NCBI RefSeq assembly: GCF_010672455.1
Contig: NZ_JAAHGO010000022.1
Location: 1 to 64,000, forward strand
Direction: 5' to 3'
Length of the DNA: 64,000 bases
Source: Okeania sp. SIO2C9
GTDB taxonomy: Bacteria; Cyanobacteriota; Cyanobacteriia; Cyanobacteriales; Microcoleaceae
In this document: piece by piece, positions 49,801 to 57,922 of the stretch
How positions within the stretch are numbered: position 1 is the first letter of the stretch
Layout of the letters: each line of letters opens with the position of its first letter
Notes under the pieces: model-generated
What the model saw: the letters and a program-made list of their open reading frames with translations, nothing else
Told to the model about the DNA's origin: nothing
Databases searched by the model: none
Made by a program: the position numbers and the translations under genes

Positions 49801-52395
49801 TTTCCTCTCCTTGTTTGTTTGTGCGTTTCTCTCTCCATCCAGTACGGAAATATTCCCGCTTCAAGTTTTGCCTATGTTTGCTATGGTTTGATGATTTCTA
49901 CCAGTGCGACTCCCGATATCATTACTGGGGGGAAATTCGGTCAGCTCGCCTTGCAATTGGTTGACAAACTCGCCACTAAAACTGCCAAGCCTGAAGTATT
50001 ACTGATGGCAGGTGCGTTTATTCTCCATCGCACCTCTCACCTTCAAGAGACCCTGCAGTTCCTGCAAGCAGGCTATACCAGTGGCTTGGAAACTGGTAAT
50101 TACGAATTTGCAGGCCATAGCGGTCATAGTTTTTGTGGCTACTCACTTTCGTGCGGTTACCCCCTAGAGACTTTGGTAGAAGAAACCCGCACTTACTGTC
50201 GCGGTTTAGAGCAAATCAATCAAATCTTTACAGCAAATTACACTCGGATCTATTGGCAAGCCATGTTAAATTTGCTCGCGCAGGCAGAAAATCCTACTGT
50301 TTTGTCTGGAGAAGCCTTGCAAGAAAGCGAAGCGCTCCTCCAATGGCAAGCAGCTAACGATGTCACCGGATTATCTTATTTTCATACCTGGAAACTCATG
50401 CTATGCTATCTGTTTGGGGATATCGAGTCCGCTCTCATCCAAATCGATACCTGTCGGCAATACACTTTGGGAACGACAGGAACGATATATGTTCCCGCTC
50501 TTCATTTCTATGCAGCTTTAAGCACTTTGGCAGGGTTGCAGCCTGCTTTGGAGAATGTAGCAGAAGTTATCCAGCAGGTGGAAGCCGATCTTGCCTCCCT
50601 ACAACATTGGGCCGATTATGCCCCGATGAACCATCAACATAAGGTGAATTTAGTAGAGGCAGAAAAATGCCGAGTGCTCGGACAGAAATTAGAGGCAATA
50701 GAATTTTATGACAAAGCGATCGCCGGAGCAAAAGAAAACGAATTCATCCAAGAAGAAGCGATCGCCAACGAACTCTTTGCCAAGTTCTATCTCGATTGGG
50801 GGCGAGAAAAAGAGGCTGCTGTATATATGCAACAAGCCTATTATTGTTACGCTCAGTGGGGAGCTAAAGCTAAAACAGACGACCTAGAGAAAAACTATCC
50901 CCAACTGCTCTCTCCCATTCTCCAATGGCAACAATTGGGTCGGACTGCACAAAGTACAATAAATTCTCTCACTAAAGGAACAACTTCCACTGTTGGAACC
51001 TCCACTGGAGAGTTGTTAGATTTAGCCAGCCTTATGAAAGCTTCCCGCAGCCTTTCCGAGGAAATAGACCTCGATCTTACCATTGCTAACTTGATGGAAG
51101 TAATCCAAGAAAACGCTGGAGCTGAAAGCGTTACACTCATGCTCTTTCAAGAAGAGATTCTCATGCTAACAGCCCAGAACACAAAAGAGGAAATGTCTCT
51201 AATAAGCATTCCGGTTGAGAAAACTAACAGTGTGCCTTTAACTATCATAAATCATGTGAAAAACACGGGAGCGTACCTCGTCCTAGATAATGTCAAAGAA
51301 GATAAGGACTATGATCGAGATGACTACATCCAAAAGCATCAACCACAGTCAGTTTTATGTATACCTTTAATTGACAGAGGTCAACTTATCGGCATTCTCT
51401 ACTTGGAAAACAATCAAGTATCAGGAGCATTTACCAGCGATCGCATCGAAATATTGAATTTGCTCTGTTCTCAAGCAGCCATAGCGCTCCAAAATGCCCA
51501 ATTATACGACAAAGAACAACTTGCACGGAACGAGTTACAACAAGCATTAACAGATTTACAACAAGCACAATTGCAATTAGTGCAAAGTGAAAAAATGGCT
51601 GCCTTGGGCAATCTTGTCGCGGGAGTCGCCCACGAAATTAATAATCCTGTTGGCTTTATTGGTGGTAATGTCGCTCCAGCACAAGAACATTTGCAAGATT
51701 TGCTATCAATCCTTTCTCTCTATGAAGAAAATGCCTCCCTGCCAGAATCTATTGCTGAACAAATTGAAGACCTTGATGCCGATTTTATTAGGGAAGATTT
51801 CCCGAAACTGATAGTATCAATGAAAGAGGGATGCGAGGTAATTCGCAATATCAGCACATCTCTGCGTACTTTTTCCCGTACAGATACTGTCAGCAAAACC
51901 GAGTTTAATCTGCACCACGGGATAGATAGCACCTTATTAATCTTAAAATACCGCCTCAAAGCGAATGAGCAAAGACCAGCCATTGAAATTGTGAAAAACT
52001 ATGGGGATATTCCGGAAGTGAAATGTTATCCGGGACAACTAAATCAAGTATTTATGAACTTATTGGCGAATGGGATTGATGCTTTAGATGAAAGCAATGA
52101 AGGGAAAACATTTGCCGAGATAGAAAAAGAACCTAATTCTATTACCATTGCCACAGAATTAAGCGAAGACAATAAGCAGGTCATCGTCCGAATTGCGGAC
52201 AACGGAACGGGAATGCCAGAAGAGGTGAAAGCCAGACTATTCCAGCAAGGATTTACGACAAAAGGAGTGGGCAAAGGAACGGGATTGGGGATGGCGATCG
52301 CCTATCAAATCGTAACAGAAAAACACGGAGGTATGATTAGCTGTAATTCAAAAGTTGGGCAAGGTACAATTTTTACCATCGTGATTCCTAGATAA
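46813..52395 (+). CDS. Giant Ser/Thr kinase-AAA-GAF-histidine kinase (kinase B)
   Basis: An 1860-residue paralogue of the kinase at 39733 with the same domain order. IIHKDIKPANIL and DFS are in the Ser/Thr kinase, GYSGIGKT and LFIDDLQWAD in the AAA domain. A divergent helical middle follows, then a GAF domain (PLIDRGQLIGILYLEN) and a histidine kinase with H1607 in GVAHEINNP and GTGLGMAIAYQIV. The first 500 residues are very similar to kinase A; the helical sensor half is much more divergent. Residues about 513-580 are an extra Arg/Ser-rich peptide encoded by GC-rich tandem repeats (see findings). The frame is intact. Confidence 0.92.
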   Translation: MMETKTVKVANYQTLELIHQSERTLVYRGINLESKQSVVVKLMGNEYPSFNELVQFRNQYAIAKNLDTPGIVKPYSLLRYKNGYALIMEDIGAISLAEYQHQFSISLKQFWEIALSITEILHHLHQNQIIHKDIKPANILIHPETKQVKLIDFSISSLLPKETQSLQTPNVLEGTLAYISPEQTGRMNRGIDYRSDFYSLGVTFYELLTGKLPFESEDPLELVHAHIAKSPPTIPETQVPIPLANIVLKLMAKNGEQRYQSALGLKYDLEKCRVEYQQTGKIDPFVLGERDLCDRFLIPEKLYGREKEVQSLLDGFERVAAGQTEMILVAGYSGIGKTAVVNEVHKPITRQKGYFIKGKFDQFNRNIPFSAFVIAFRDLMGQLLGESDAKLQKWKAKVLEAVGENGQVLIDVIPELQHIIGQQPPVPELSGNAAQNRFNLLFEKFIAVFTSIEHPLTLFIDDLQWADSASLNLLKVLMGENQTGYLLLLGAYRDNEIFPAHPLMLTLAELEKRCDSASARDASSATPRRRHSQAVRPSGNDSRKRCDPATTTFAPVSAPREGMLTKKGNAEQERERVPREQKATISTITLAPLSVGHINQLVAETLSCTVELAAPLTNLVDQKTKGNPFFTTQFLKGLYEDDLIVFNPNFGYWECDLVQVRDAAITDDVVEFMAGRLYKLPEATQNVLKLAACIGNQFDLETLAIIYETPSEEVATALWSTLQEGFILPQSEAYKFFQGWEKDEEKADSIAVGYRFLHDRVQQAAYSLIPEAEKASLHYHIGRLLLDNIALEEREEHIFELVGQLNYGIDAISKPEEKEELARLNLIACRKAKNATAYQAGREYADKGLSLLGENPWQEQYEMTLAFSELATEFVALCGEWEEMDCWVGEVVANSHSLVERANVYRIQIQANNSREQLAEAIEIGRGFLQQLGVRLSENPTEADITNAFTTVQELMENREVEDLLDLPEMKDEETIAIVQTANSIFSSTYTCNSLLFPLLVCLCVSLSIQYGNIPASSFAYVCYGLMISTSATPDIITGGKFGQLALQLVDKLATKTAKPEVLLMAGAFILHRTSHLQETLQFLQAGYTSGLETGNYEFAGHSGHSFCGYSLSCGYPLETLVEETRTYCRGLEQINQIFTANYTRIYWQAMLNLLAQAENPTVLSGEALQESEALLQWQAANDVTGLSYFHTWKLMLCYLFGDIESALIQIDTCRQYTLGTTGTIYVPALHFYAALSTLAGLQPALENVAEVIQQVEADLASLQHWADYAPMNHQHKVNLVEAEKCRVLGQKLEAIEFYDKAIAGAKENEFIQEEAIANELFAKFYLDWGREKEAAVYMQQAYYCYAQWGAKAKTDDLEKNYPQLLSPILQWQQLGRTAQSTINSLTKGTTSTVGTSTGELLDLASLMKASRSLSEEIDLDLTIANLMEVIQENAGAESVTLMLFQEEILMLTAQNTKEEMSLISIPVEKTNSVPLTIINHVKNTGAYLVLDNVKEDKDYDRDDYIQKHQPQSVLCIPLIDRGQLIGILYLENNQVSGAFTSDRIEILNLLCSQAAIALQNAQLYDKEQLARNELQQALTDLQQAQLQLVQSEKMAALGNLVAGVAHEINNPVGFIGGNVAPAQEHLQDLLSILSLYEENASLPESIAEQIEDLDADFIREDFPKLIVSMKEGCEVIRNISTSLRTFSRTDTVSKTEFNLHHGIDSTLLILKYRLKANEQRPAIEIVKNYGDIPEVKCYPGQLNQVFMNLLANGIDALDESNEGKTFAEIEKEPNSITIATELSEDNKQVIVRIADNGTGMPEEVKARLFQQGFTTKGVGKGTGLGMAIAYQIVTEKHGGMISCNSKVGQGTIFTIVIPR
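48349..48560. repeat. GC-rich repeats embedded in frame in kinase B
   Basis: Repeats of GTGCGACYCCGCG and CGACGACGACATTCGCA are followed by about four copies of CAAGAGAGGGAATGCT. Together they add about 68 codons relative to kinase A without changing the frame. Base composition differs sharply from the AT-rich host gene. Confidence 0.85.
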
Positions 52396-53045
52396 AATAT
52401 GACCTTCCTTTTGGAAGTAAATATATTTATGTTTTTAGGGAATAGGGAGTAGGGGAGATGGAGAGATAAGTAATAGAGAATAAGGAACAGTTCAACAATG
52501 AATAATGAATAATTACCTCTCCTTGAGAATAAATTGAAGAGGATTGACAAATTCATGAAAATTTTTCTTCACAGGAGTCGATTGGATATGGCTCCGAGAC
52601 CTCGCCATCCCATCCTAAGGTCATGCTCCGCAAACGACCGCTTATTATCCCCTATCCAAGGGGAGGCGCATACCCACAATTTTTCGGTAAAAAATATTCA
52701 TTCCGTCAGTTTTATCACATTAATCTGGAATCTGCTGTATATTTTTTTCTGTAGTCTACCTTTGTCAAAAACCTCTAGTAAATATAAATAGTTAGACCAC
52801 TATTACAGCCAATTTCATTGACAGCACTTTTTAGGATAGTCAGGTACAGTTTATTAATTCTCTGTTGCCTTCCGGAGCTGTTGCCTAAAGTCCTAAATTT
52901 TGTACCTCACTAACTCCGAAACTGCTGTAAGTGAGCTGCACTTGTGGCAGGCCAGATGCCTACACCACAAAAGTTTTATTATTAGTGTTTATACCTCATA
53001 ATACCTACGATCAATTAACAATCAAATCAAGGAATAATTATCACT
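52396..53045. other. Intergenic region with repeats
   Basis: Contains the repeat at 52490-52689. About 52824-52905 (GCACTTTTTAGGATAG, CTGTTGCCT, TTTTGTACCTCAC) resembles about 8680-8785. No gene supported. Confidence 0.55.
52490..52689 (+). repeat. TTTTTCGGTAA-family repeat with nested module
   Basis: GTTCAACAATGAATAATGA, CCTCTCC..GAAGAGGATTGAC, the module TCGATTGGATATGGCTCC..ACGACCGCTTATTATC, then GGGGAGGCGCATACCCACAA and TTTTTCGGTAA. Confidence 0.8.
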
Positions 53046-54014
53046 ATGAATGAACTAAAAATCACACTTCTAGGTCCTAGCGCTGTTGGTAAAACTAGCC
53101 TATTAACTTCAATGTACGAACAATTTAAAAGAATAAGTTTTCAGGCTAACCTCCAACTAATTCCAGAAGCAGAAAGTCACGCTATTCTCAAAAAACGCCT
53201 GAAAGAATTAAAAAGTATCACAGAAACTTTTAAAGTTCAACCAGGAGCAGGTATTCCCGGTTCTTCAGAAGTTCGCTCTTTTATTTTTGACTTAGCTGAA
53301 CAGGATAAAAAGCCATTTTTAAGACTGAATTTTTATGACTATCCAGGAGGTTATATTTCTGATAAAGCTAGTCCTAACGAGAGAAAATTTGTCAGAGAAT
53401 TGATGAATGATGCTGCTGCAGTTGTCATTGCTATTGATACGCCAGCATTGATGATGTCTAAGGGCAAGTTTAATGAATATGTAAATAAACCAAAGCAAAT
53501 TACGGCAATGTTTAAAGAAGCTTATCAGGATATTCGAGAACCCCGGTTAGTAATATTTGCTCCAGTAAAATGTGAGATGGAAATGACTAAAGGACAGAGA
53601 GCAGCCAAACAATTATTAGAAAGAATCAAAAAAGAATATGCCGACTTGCTTAATTTCTTATCCTCTCCACCATTAAATTCTCAAGTTGCTATTGCCATTA
53701 CTCCAGTACAAACTTTGGGAAGTGTAATTTGTACAATGATTGAAGAGCAAAGAAACGATTATTTACCAACATTTGGATTTCGGAAAATTAGTCGCGACGC
53801 TGAATATAGTCCTGTAGATAATGACCAACCTTTACGTTACTTATTACGGTTTTTGTTGAAAATGCACCATGAAGAGCGTACCCCTAAATTTTTACAAGCT
53901 TTTGTTAGTTGGATTGGCTTAGATGCTCATATTAAAAATGCTCTGACTCAGTTTTCTAAGGGTTGTAAAAATACTGGAGGTTTTGCGGTACTTCAGGGTA
54001 GAGATTTATTGTAA
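53046..54014 (+). CDS. Small P-loop GTPase-like protein
   Basis: A 322-residue protein. P-loop GPSAVGKTS starts at residue 10, the switch-II-like DYPGGY is near 99, and VIFAPVKCEME near 175 occupies the place of the NKxD motif. The layout fits the TRAFAC 'double-GTPase'-type families seen in bacterial conflict systems. No membrane helix. The stop codon TAA (54012-54014) is also the flank of a TATTATGTCCGG element, so the original C-terminus may have been different. The function is unknown. Confidence 0.68.
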   Translation: MNELKITLLGPSAVGKTSLLTSMYEQFKRISFQANLQLIPEAESHAILKKRLKELKSITETFKVQPGAGIPGSSEVRSFIFDLAEQDKKPFLRLNFYDYPGGYISDKASPNERKFVRELMNDAAAVVIAIDTPALMMSKGKFNEYVNKPKQITAMFKEAYQDIREPRLVIFAPVKCEMEMTKGQRAAKQLLERIKKEYADLLNFLSSPPLNSQVAIAITPVQTLGSVICTMIEEQRNDYLPTFGFRKISRDAEYSPVDNDQPLRYLLRFLLKMHHEERTPKFLQAFVSWIGLDAHIKNALTQFSKGCKNTGGFAVLQGRDLL

Positions 54015-54112
54015 TATTATGTCCGGTTGAACAATTATAAATAAATTACGGAGGAGTCAGGAGTCAGGAGTCAGGAGGAAATAAAGAAGAATAAAGAGGA
54101 GCAGAACAAGAA
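54015..54112. mobile_element. Left part of a TATCATGTCCGG-family element
   Basis: TATTATGTCCGGTTGAAC followed by ACGGAGGAGTCAGGAGTCAG matches the inverted form of the element at 3603. The right end is not found here; sequence turns into short-chain dehydrogenase coding at about 54113. Confidence 0.65.
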
Positions 54113-54508
54113 AGTTTTTTGACCGCGTAATTGATATTAATATCAAAGGAGTGGCTAATTTTCTCCGGCATTTTATACCACAAATGCTCCCTAAGAGTCA
54201 AGGAGTAATTGTTAATTTTAGTGCAGCTTGGGGACGTTATACCACTGCCAACGCGGTCCCTTATTGTGCGAGCAAATGGGCGATCGAAGGATTGACCAAA
54301 GCTTTAGCTCAAGAGTTACCTCCTGGTATGGCAGCCGTTTCTCCTGTAGCCAGGAACCATCCATACCGATACCCTAGAAACATTTTATGGACGAGAAAAA
54401 GCAGCTAAATGTCTTCAACCTCAAGCTTGGGTACAAGTTGCTGTTCCTTTTCTGTTACACATTGGAGCGAGCGATAATAGTAAAGCTTTAACTATTTCGA
54501 CAGGTTAA
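54113..54508 (+). pseudogene. Short-chain dehydrogenase, truncated and frameshifted
   Basis: The C-terminal half of an SDR oxidoreductase. FDRVIDINIKGVANFLRHF and VIVNFSAAWGRY precede the active-site motif PYCASKWAIEGLTKALAQEL (Tyr and Lys of YxxxK). A frameshift near 54345 moves the downstream PGTIHTDTLETFYG and WVQVAVPFLLHIGASDN into another frame, ending TISTG at 54508. The NAD-binding N-terminus is gone, replaced by the miniature-element fragment. Inactive. Confidence 0.82.
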
Positions 54509-54599
54509 CGAAGTCAGAAGTCAGAAGTTCTAATAGAAAAATGGTAGTTCTGCTGGCGTAATGGCAGATGGGGCTACTTACTACTGGACTGACACACCT

Positions 54600-54703
54600 T
54601 ACAGCGGTTTTCATTTCAGTGAACCACAATAAGGGCGAATGCCATTCGCCCCTACAGGGTTGTATTTATGACGATGTGGTTTATTAGTCTGAAAAGCACT
54701 GTA
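54600..54703. repeat. Miniature element with TACAGYGGTTTTCA ends, copy 2 (104 bp)
   Basis: Left TACAGCGGTTTTCATTTCAG and right CTGAAAAGCACTGTA, with the GGGCGAATGCCATTCGCCC hairpin inside. Matches the copy at 37215. Confidence 0.65.
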
Positions 54704-54829
54704 AATGGTGCATTAGATGGGGAGTGTGGGGAGTGTGGGAAGTGTGGGAAGGGTGGGGAGAAAAAGACACCTAGAAATAAAAATAAGAGTGCACAGTTTT
54801 AGCTGTGTCAGTCTACTACTACAAACAAA

Positions 54830-54886
54830 AACTTTTTGATCGCGTAAGCGGAACAGAGTTCTATCGCTGATTATCTGGACATAATA
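54830..54886. mobile_element. Right-end fragment of a TATCATGTCCGG-family element
   Basis: GATTATCTGGACATAATA at 54869-54886 is a degenerate family end, followed by TTA. No left end with a matching duplication is found close by. Confidence 0.45.
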
Positions 54887-54910
54887 TTACTCAATAAAAT
54901 TTTTAACAAA

Positions 54911-55110
54911 ATGTCAACTAACTTTCAAATTCGCTTACCCGATAATATCGAAAATTTACCAATTAATGAAGAATATTTTTTCATTACAGAAAACGGGCCA
55001 GAGCGTCGCTGAAAACTCCATGATTATCCAGAAGTTTATCGCATTCCTGGACTTTTTAGATAAACTCTATTATTGATCGCCCGAAGTTATGGCTACTCTA
55101 CTATTTTTCA
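54911..55110 (+). pseudogene. Class I SAM methyltransferase, 5' fragment
   Basis: From the ATG at 54911: FQIRLPDNIENLPINEEYF and ENGPERR, then in-frame TGA, then KLHDYPEVYRIPGLF, a pattern typical of the N-terminus of cyanobacterial methyltransferases (LHDY..IY..PGLY). A stop and frameshift follow, with a trace of SPEVMATLL in another frame. The SAM-binding core is absent. Family assignment rests on this short N-terminal pattern only. Confidence 0.5.
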
Positions 55111-55158
55111 AACATAAAATCAATGGATATAGAACTTTTAAAATCAATTTTCTATATA

Positions 55159-55371
55159 GAACCCATTTGAGATCTATATAATTATGGTAGCCAAGTCTTT
55201 TCGCGCATCAATGAGTGAGGAAAAATCTGAAAAGGAGTGTTGAATTTTTTGTATTATTTATCCCCACATCTTCCCTCTTCCCTCTTCCCTCTTCCCTCTT
55301 CCCTCTTCCCTCCTGTCTCCTGTCTCCTAGCTAGAAAAATTTAATATTTATGAAGATACGCTTAGGGGTTC
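55159..55371. mobile_element. Miniature element, GAACCC/TATA family, copy 3 (213 bp)
   Basis: Begins GAACCCATTTGAGATC and ends TAGGGGTTC, flanked by TATATA on both sides, so the exact duplication (TA or TATA) is ambiguous. Internal CTTCCCT heptamers, about five copies. Confidence 0.88.
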
Positions 55372-55449
55372 TATATAGATTTGCCATTCCTAATAATTAT
55401 CAGGTTGCGGAATTAACCCCCCAACTAATGAAGAATTTAGGAGCAGTAA

Positions 55450-55616
55450 TATCATTCCGGTTGAATACTTATAATTAAGATAGTAGGGGAGCGGGAGAGT
55501 AGGGGAGTGGGAGAGTAGGGGAGTGGGGGAGTAGGGGAGGCCGGGAAAATAGAAAGATTTACTGTTGAAGCACTCATGATAAGTTTTTTCCAGATCGCTC
55601 TTATCCGGACATGATA
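55450..55616. mobile_element. Miniature element, TATCATGTCCGG family (167 bp)
   Basis: Ends TATCATTCCGG and CCGGACATGATA, with TAA on both sides (55447-55449 and 55617-55619). Removing it with one TAA restores the DUF2785 frame. The interior has a G-rich array (GGGAGAGTAGG). Confidence 0.9.
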
Positions 55617-56434
55617 TAATATCGGATTTGCGGGATTACAGCTATATGACATTGAGTGCATACATTTGGGGATGGTATGACCAGACCCACTATAGTGACC
55701 CAGAACTGCTGGAACTCTCAGAACAAGCTAAACGTAATATCAAAATTGGTCTCGGTGAAGCAGAAAGCTATGGAGTATTTTTGCGGAGTTATTCTATATT
55801 ACTTTTAAATGACTTAACCGACTTTCATCGCCATCATCCTTACCTAGAAGAACCAGAAATTCGTAGTCCTATGGAACTATACCTAACTTATCTAGAAAAA
55901 GAGCAAAATTTAAGGGGATATTTTGATCCAGAGAAAGGATGGTTTCACGGAATTGCTCATGTTGCCGATGCTTTAGGTATTCTCAGCTTAAATTCCTATC
56001 TCAACGATTCAGATTTGATGAGATTGTTAAAAGCGATCGCGACCAAACTTCGCCAACCAGTACCATCAGTTGATCTCCATTCAGAAGAGGAGAGACTAGC
56101 ACGAGCAACTGTCAAAATTTGCCAACAGAATATGCTTAGTATTGAGCAAATAAATTCCTGGTTGGATATCTTGATTGAAACTGAGCGGTGTCCATCGGGT
56201 CTTTTGATTTGGGATAACTTTGAAAAGTATCCTTGGCGAAAAATACTTACAAGTTCGACTGAACAACTATGTGCTTATCGAAATATCCAAAATTTTCTGC
56301 GCTCTCTCTATTTTCAGTGGGACATGGCAGAAAATACCATTGAGAAGCAACATCCAGTTCGACAACTAATTTATCAAGCTTTACAATTTATAGAAACAGG
56401 TTTTTGCAATGCTGTTAACGTAGTTCCGACCTAG

Positions 56435-56798
56435 GAGACTAGCTAATGCCTGATAGCTAGTTAACTAGAATAAACAAGCTCTATTATACCCATTCAAAAA
56501 AATAATTTTACAAATAATTGAATCATTTCAGTTATAAGTTAACAGTACCCTCTACTGAAGTAGAAGGCTTGAAAATACTGAATTTTATTTTTTTTATGCC
56601 TTTTAAATGGGAGGCTTTATACCTGATTTATGGTCAGCCAAGATGTTTTCATTTAGATATCTATGGGAGGGAATGGAATTGTTTCATGTCAAAAAAATTA
56701 TCATAATCTCAATCTATTTACTACTAGAAACAGCTGGCGTATTTGTGGCAATAAATTATTAATTTTGTATTATTTCAGATTTTAAACAGGAGATTTAT
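56435..56798. other. Spacer with a degenerate repeat
   Basis: A degraded TTTTTCGGTAA-type repeat is likely at about 56519-56640 (TCAGTTATAAG, CCTCTACTGAAGTAGAAGG). No gene. GGAG lies about eight bases before the ATG at 56799. Confidence 0.5.
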
Positions 56799-57587
56799 AT
56801 GGAAATATATATTGAAAGTAGAGGCTTTTCTCAAGATGATGATTATCGTTGGCTAAAGGTTGCGGAAGAGACTCTAGCTAGAATAGATAAACAAAATTTG
56901 CCCGCCATAATTCAGGAAGCAAATCAACTAATTGATAGCGAGTCTGCTTCAGTAGTTTTGAGTAGGAAAAATAATAACTTACTGTGTTTATTAACAGCTA
57001 TTAAACCTCAAGATCGAGTAGATTTTGCTGATCGTCAGATTCGGATTTCTATAGCTTGGGTAATCTCAGATTCTCCAGATAATGAAAGAATTTTGCGAAT
57101 GTTAGCTGCTGTGGCTTTAAATACAGAAGAAAGACAACATTTCACAGTAGAAATTAGTCAAGCTGTGAGTTTAGGAGGAGAGCTTGGTTTTCAAGTTGAT
57201 TTTCAGCATATACAAAAATTAACTAATACTGAAAAAGCTCAAAAATTACTCCAAGATAAATTGCCAAATACAACTAAAAAAATTGCCGAAACTTCACTCC
57301 AACGTCAACAGGAATTAGCTATGGAATTGAAAGAATATCGCTTACCAACTCAACAGAGTTTAATTGTAGTTGTAACGGGAATAAAAAAAGAACAAACTTT
57401 AATTGATTCTGACATTTGGCGTGGTTTATCTAGTTTAGTCTTATCTTCAGATTGGCAGATTGTTAATCGTACCTTGCCAGACAAAAATCTTGCTAATAAA
57501 TTCTCAAAATACTTCAATAACTTGATGATTATTATTGGACTTATTAGTGCAGTCTCTTTATTAGCGAAGACTTTAAATTTTTTATAA
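56799..57587 (+). CDS. C-terminally membrane-anchored protein, unknown family
   Basis: A 262-residue protein starting MEIYIESRGFSQDDDYRWL. A mixed alpha/beta domain (about 1-150) includes LLCLLTAIKPQDRVDFADRQIRIS and WVISDSP. A second part contains LIVVVTGIKKEQTLID, and one C-terminal transmembrane helix, LMIIIGLISAVSLLAKTL, sits at about 242-259. Tail-anchored accessory proteins of this size often accompany bacterial GTPase/STAND conflict systems, and GTPase-like genes lie at 34985 and 53046. A link is inference only. The start is supported by GGAG upstream. Confidence 0.6.
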   Translation: MEIYIESRGFSQDDDYRWLKVAEETLARIDKQNLPAIIQEANQLIDSESASVVLSRKNNNLLCLLTAIKPQDRVDFADRQIRISIAWVISDSPDNERILRMLAAVALNTEERQHFTVEISQAVSLGGELGFQVDFQHIQKLTNTEKAQKLLQDKLPNTTKKIAETSLQRQQELAMELKEYRLPTQQSLIVVVTGIKKEQTLIDSDIWRGLSSLVLSSDWQIVNRTLPDKNLANKFSKYFNNLMIIIGLISAVSLLAKTLNFL

Positions 57588-57922
57588 TTTAACTATTAGG
57601 CATCTCCTACAAAATAGAAGGTAGGGGGAAAGAATTGATGAATAAGACTGCAATAATTGATTTGATTTTTGATTATTGGAGAAGTCTATTAAAAATACTT
57701 CTATACACCCCATCTTCCCATCCCCTCATCTCCCCCTCTATTTTTAAATAAATCCCAAATGAGATCTATAACGAAGTCAGAAGTCAGAAGTCAGAAGTTA
57801 ACCCACCCCTAACCCCTCCGGTGGAGGGGAAGTAGGGGATTTAAGCCCCGCTCCAAAAACCCGATCACCTTAAAAGGCGGGGTTGCGCGACCCATGTTAT
57901 TTTGATAAATGAGAGTATCAAA
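57588..57922. other. Intergenic region with GC-rich repeats
   Basis: GAAGTCA heptamers near 57775-57800, the palindrome CCCCTCCGGTGGAGGGG at about 57814, and TCCCAAATGAGATCTATA (57752), a fragment like the end of the GAACCC family. No gene. Confidence 0.5.

Larger units (their letters stand above)
54509..54910. other. Spacer with three repeats
   Basis: Holds the TACAGCGG element at 54600-54703, a short GGAGTGTGG tandem array at 54717-54765, and a right-end fragment at 54830-54886. Confidence 0.6.
55123..56434 (+). pseudogene. DUF2785 protein, N-terminus split by two miniature elements
   Basis: The pieces MDIELLKSIFY (55123), FAIPNNYQVAELTPQLMKNLGA (to 55449) and SDLRDYSYMTLSAYIWGWYD (from 55622) belong together. 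They are separated by a GAACCC element (55159-55371) and a TATCAT element (55450-55616). The body has the DUF2785 pattern: RSYSILLLNDLTDFHRHHPYL and LRGYFDPEKGWFHGIAHVADAL. The remaining open frame (from about 55628, TTG) lacks the first 40 or so residues but may still be translated. The function of the family is unknown. Confidence 0.8.
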
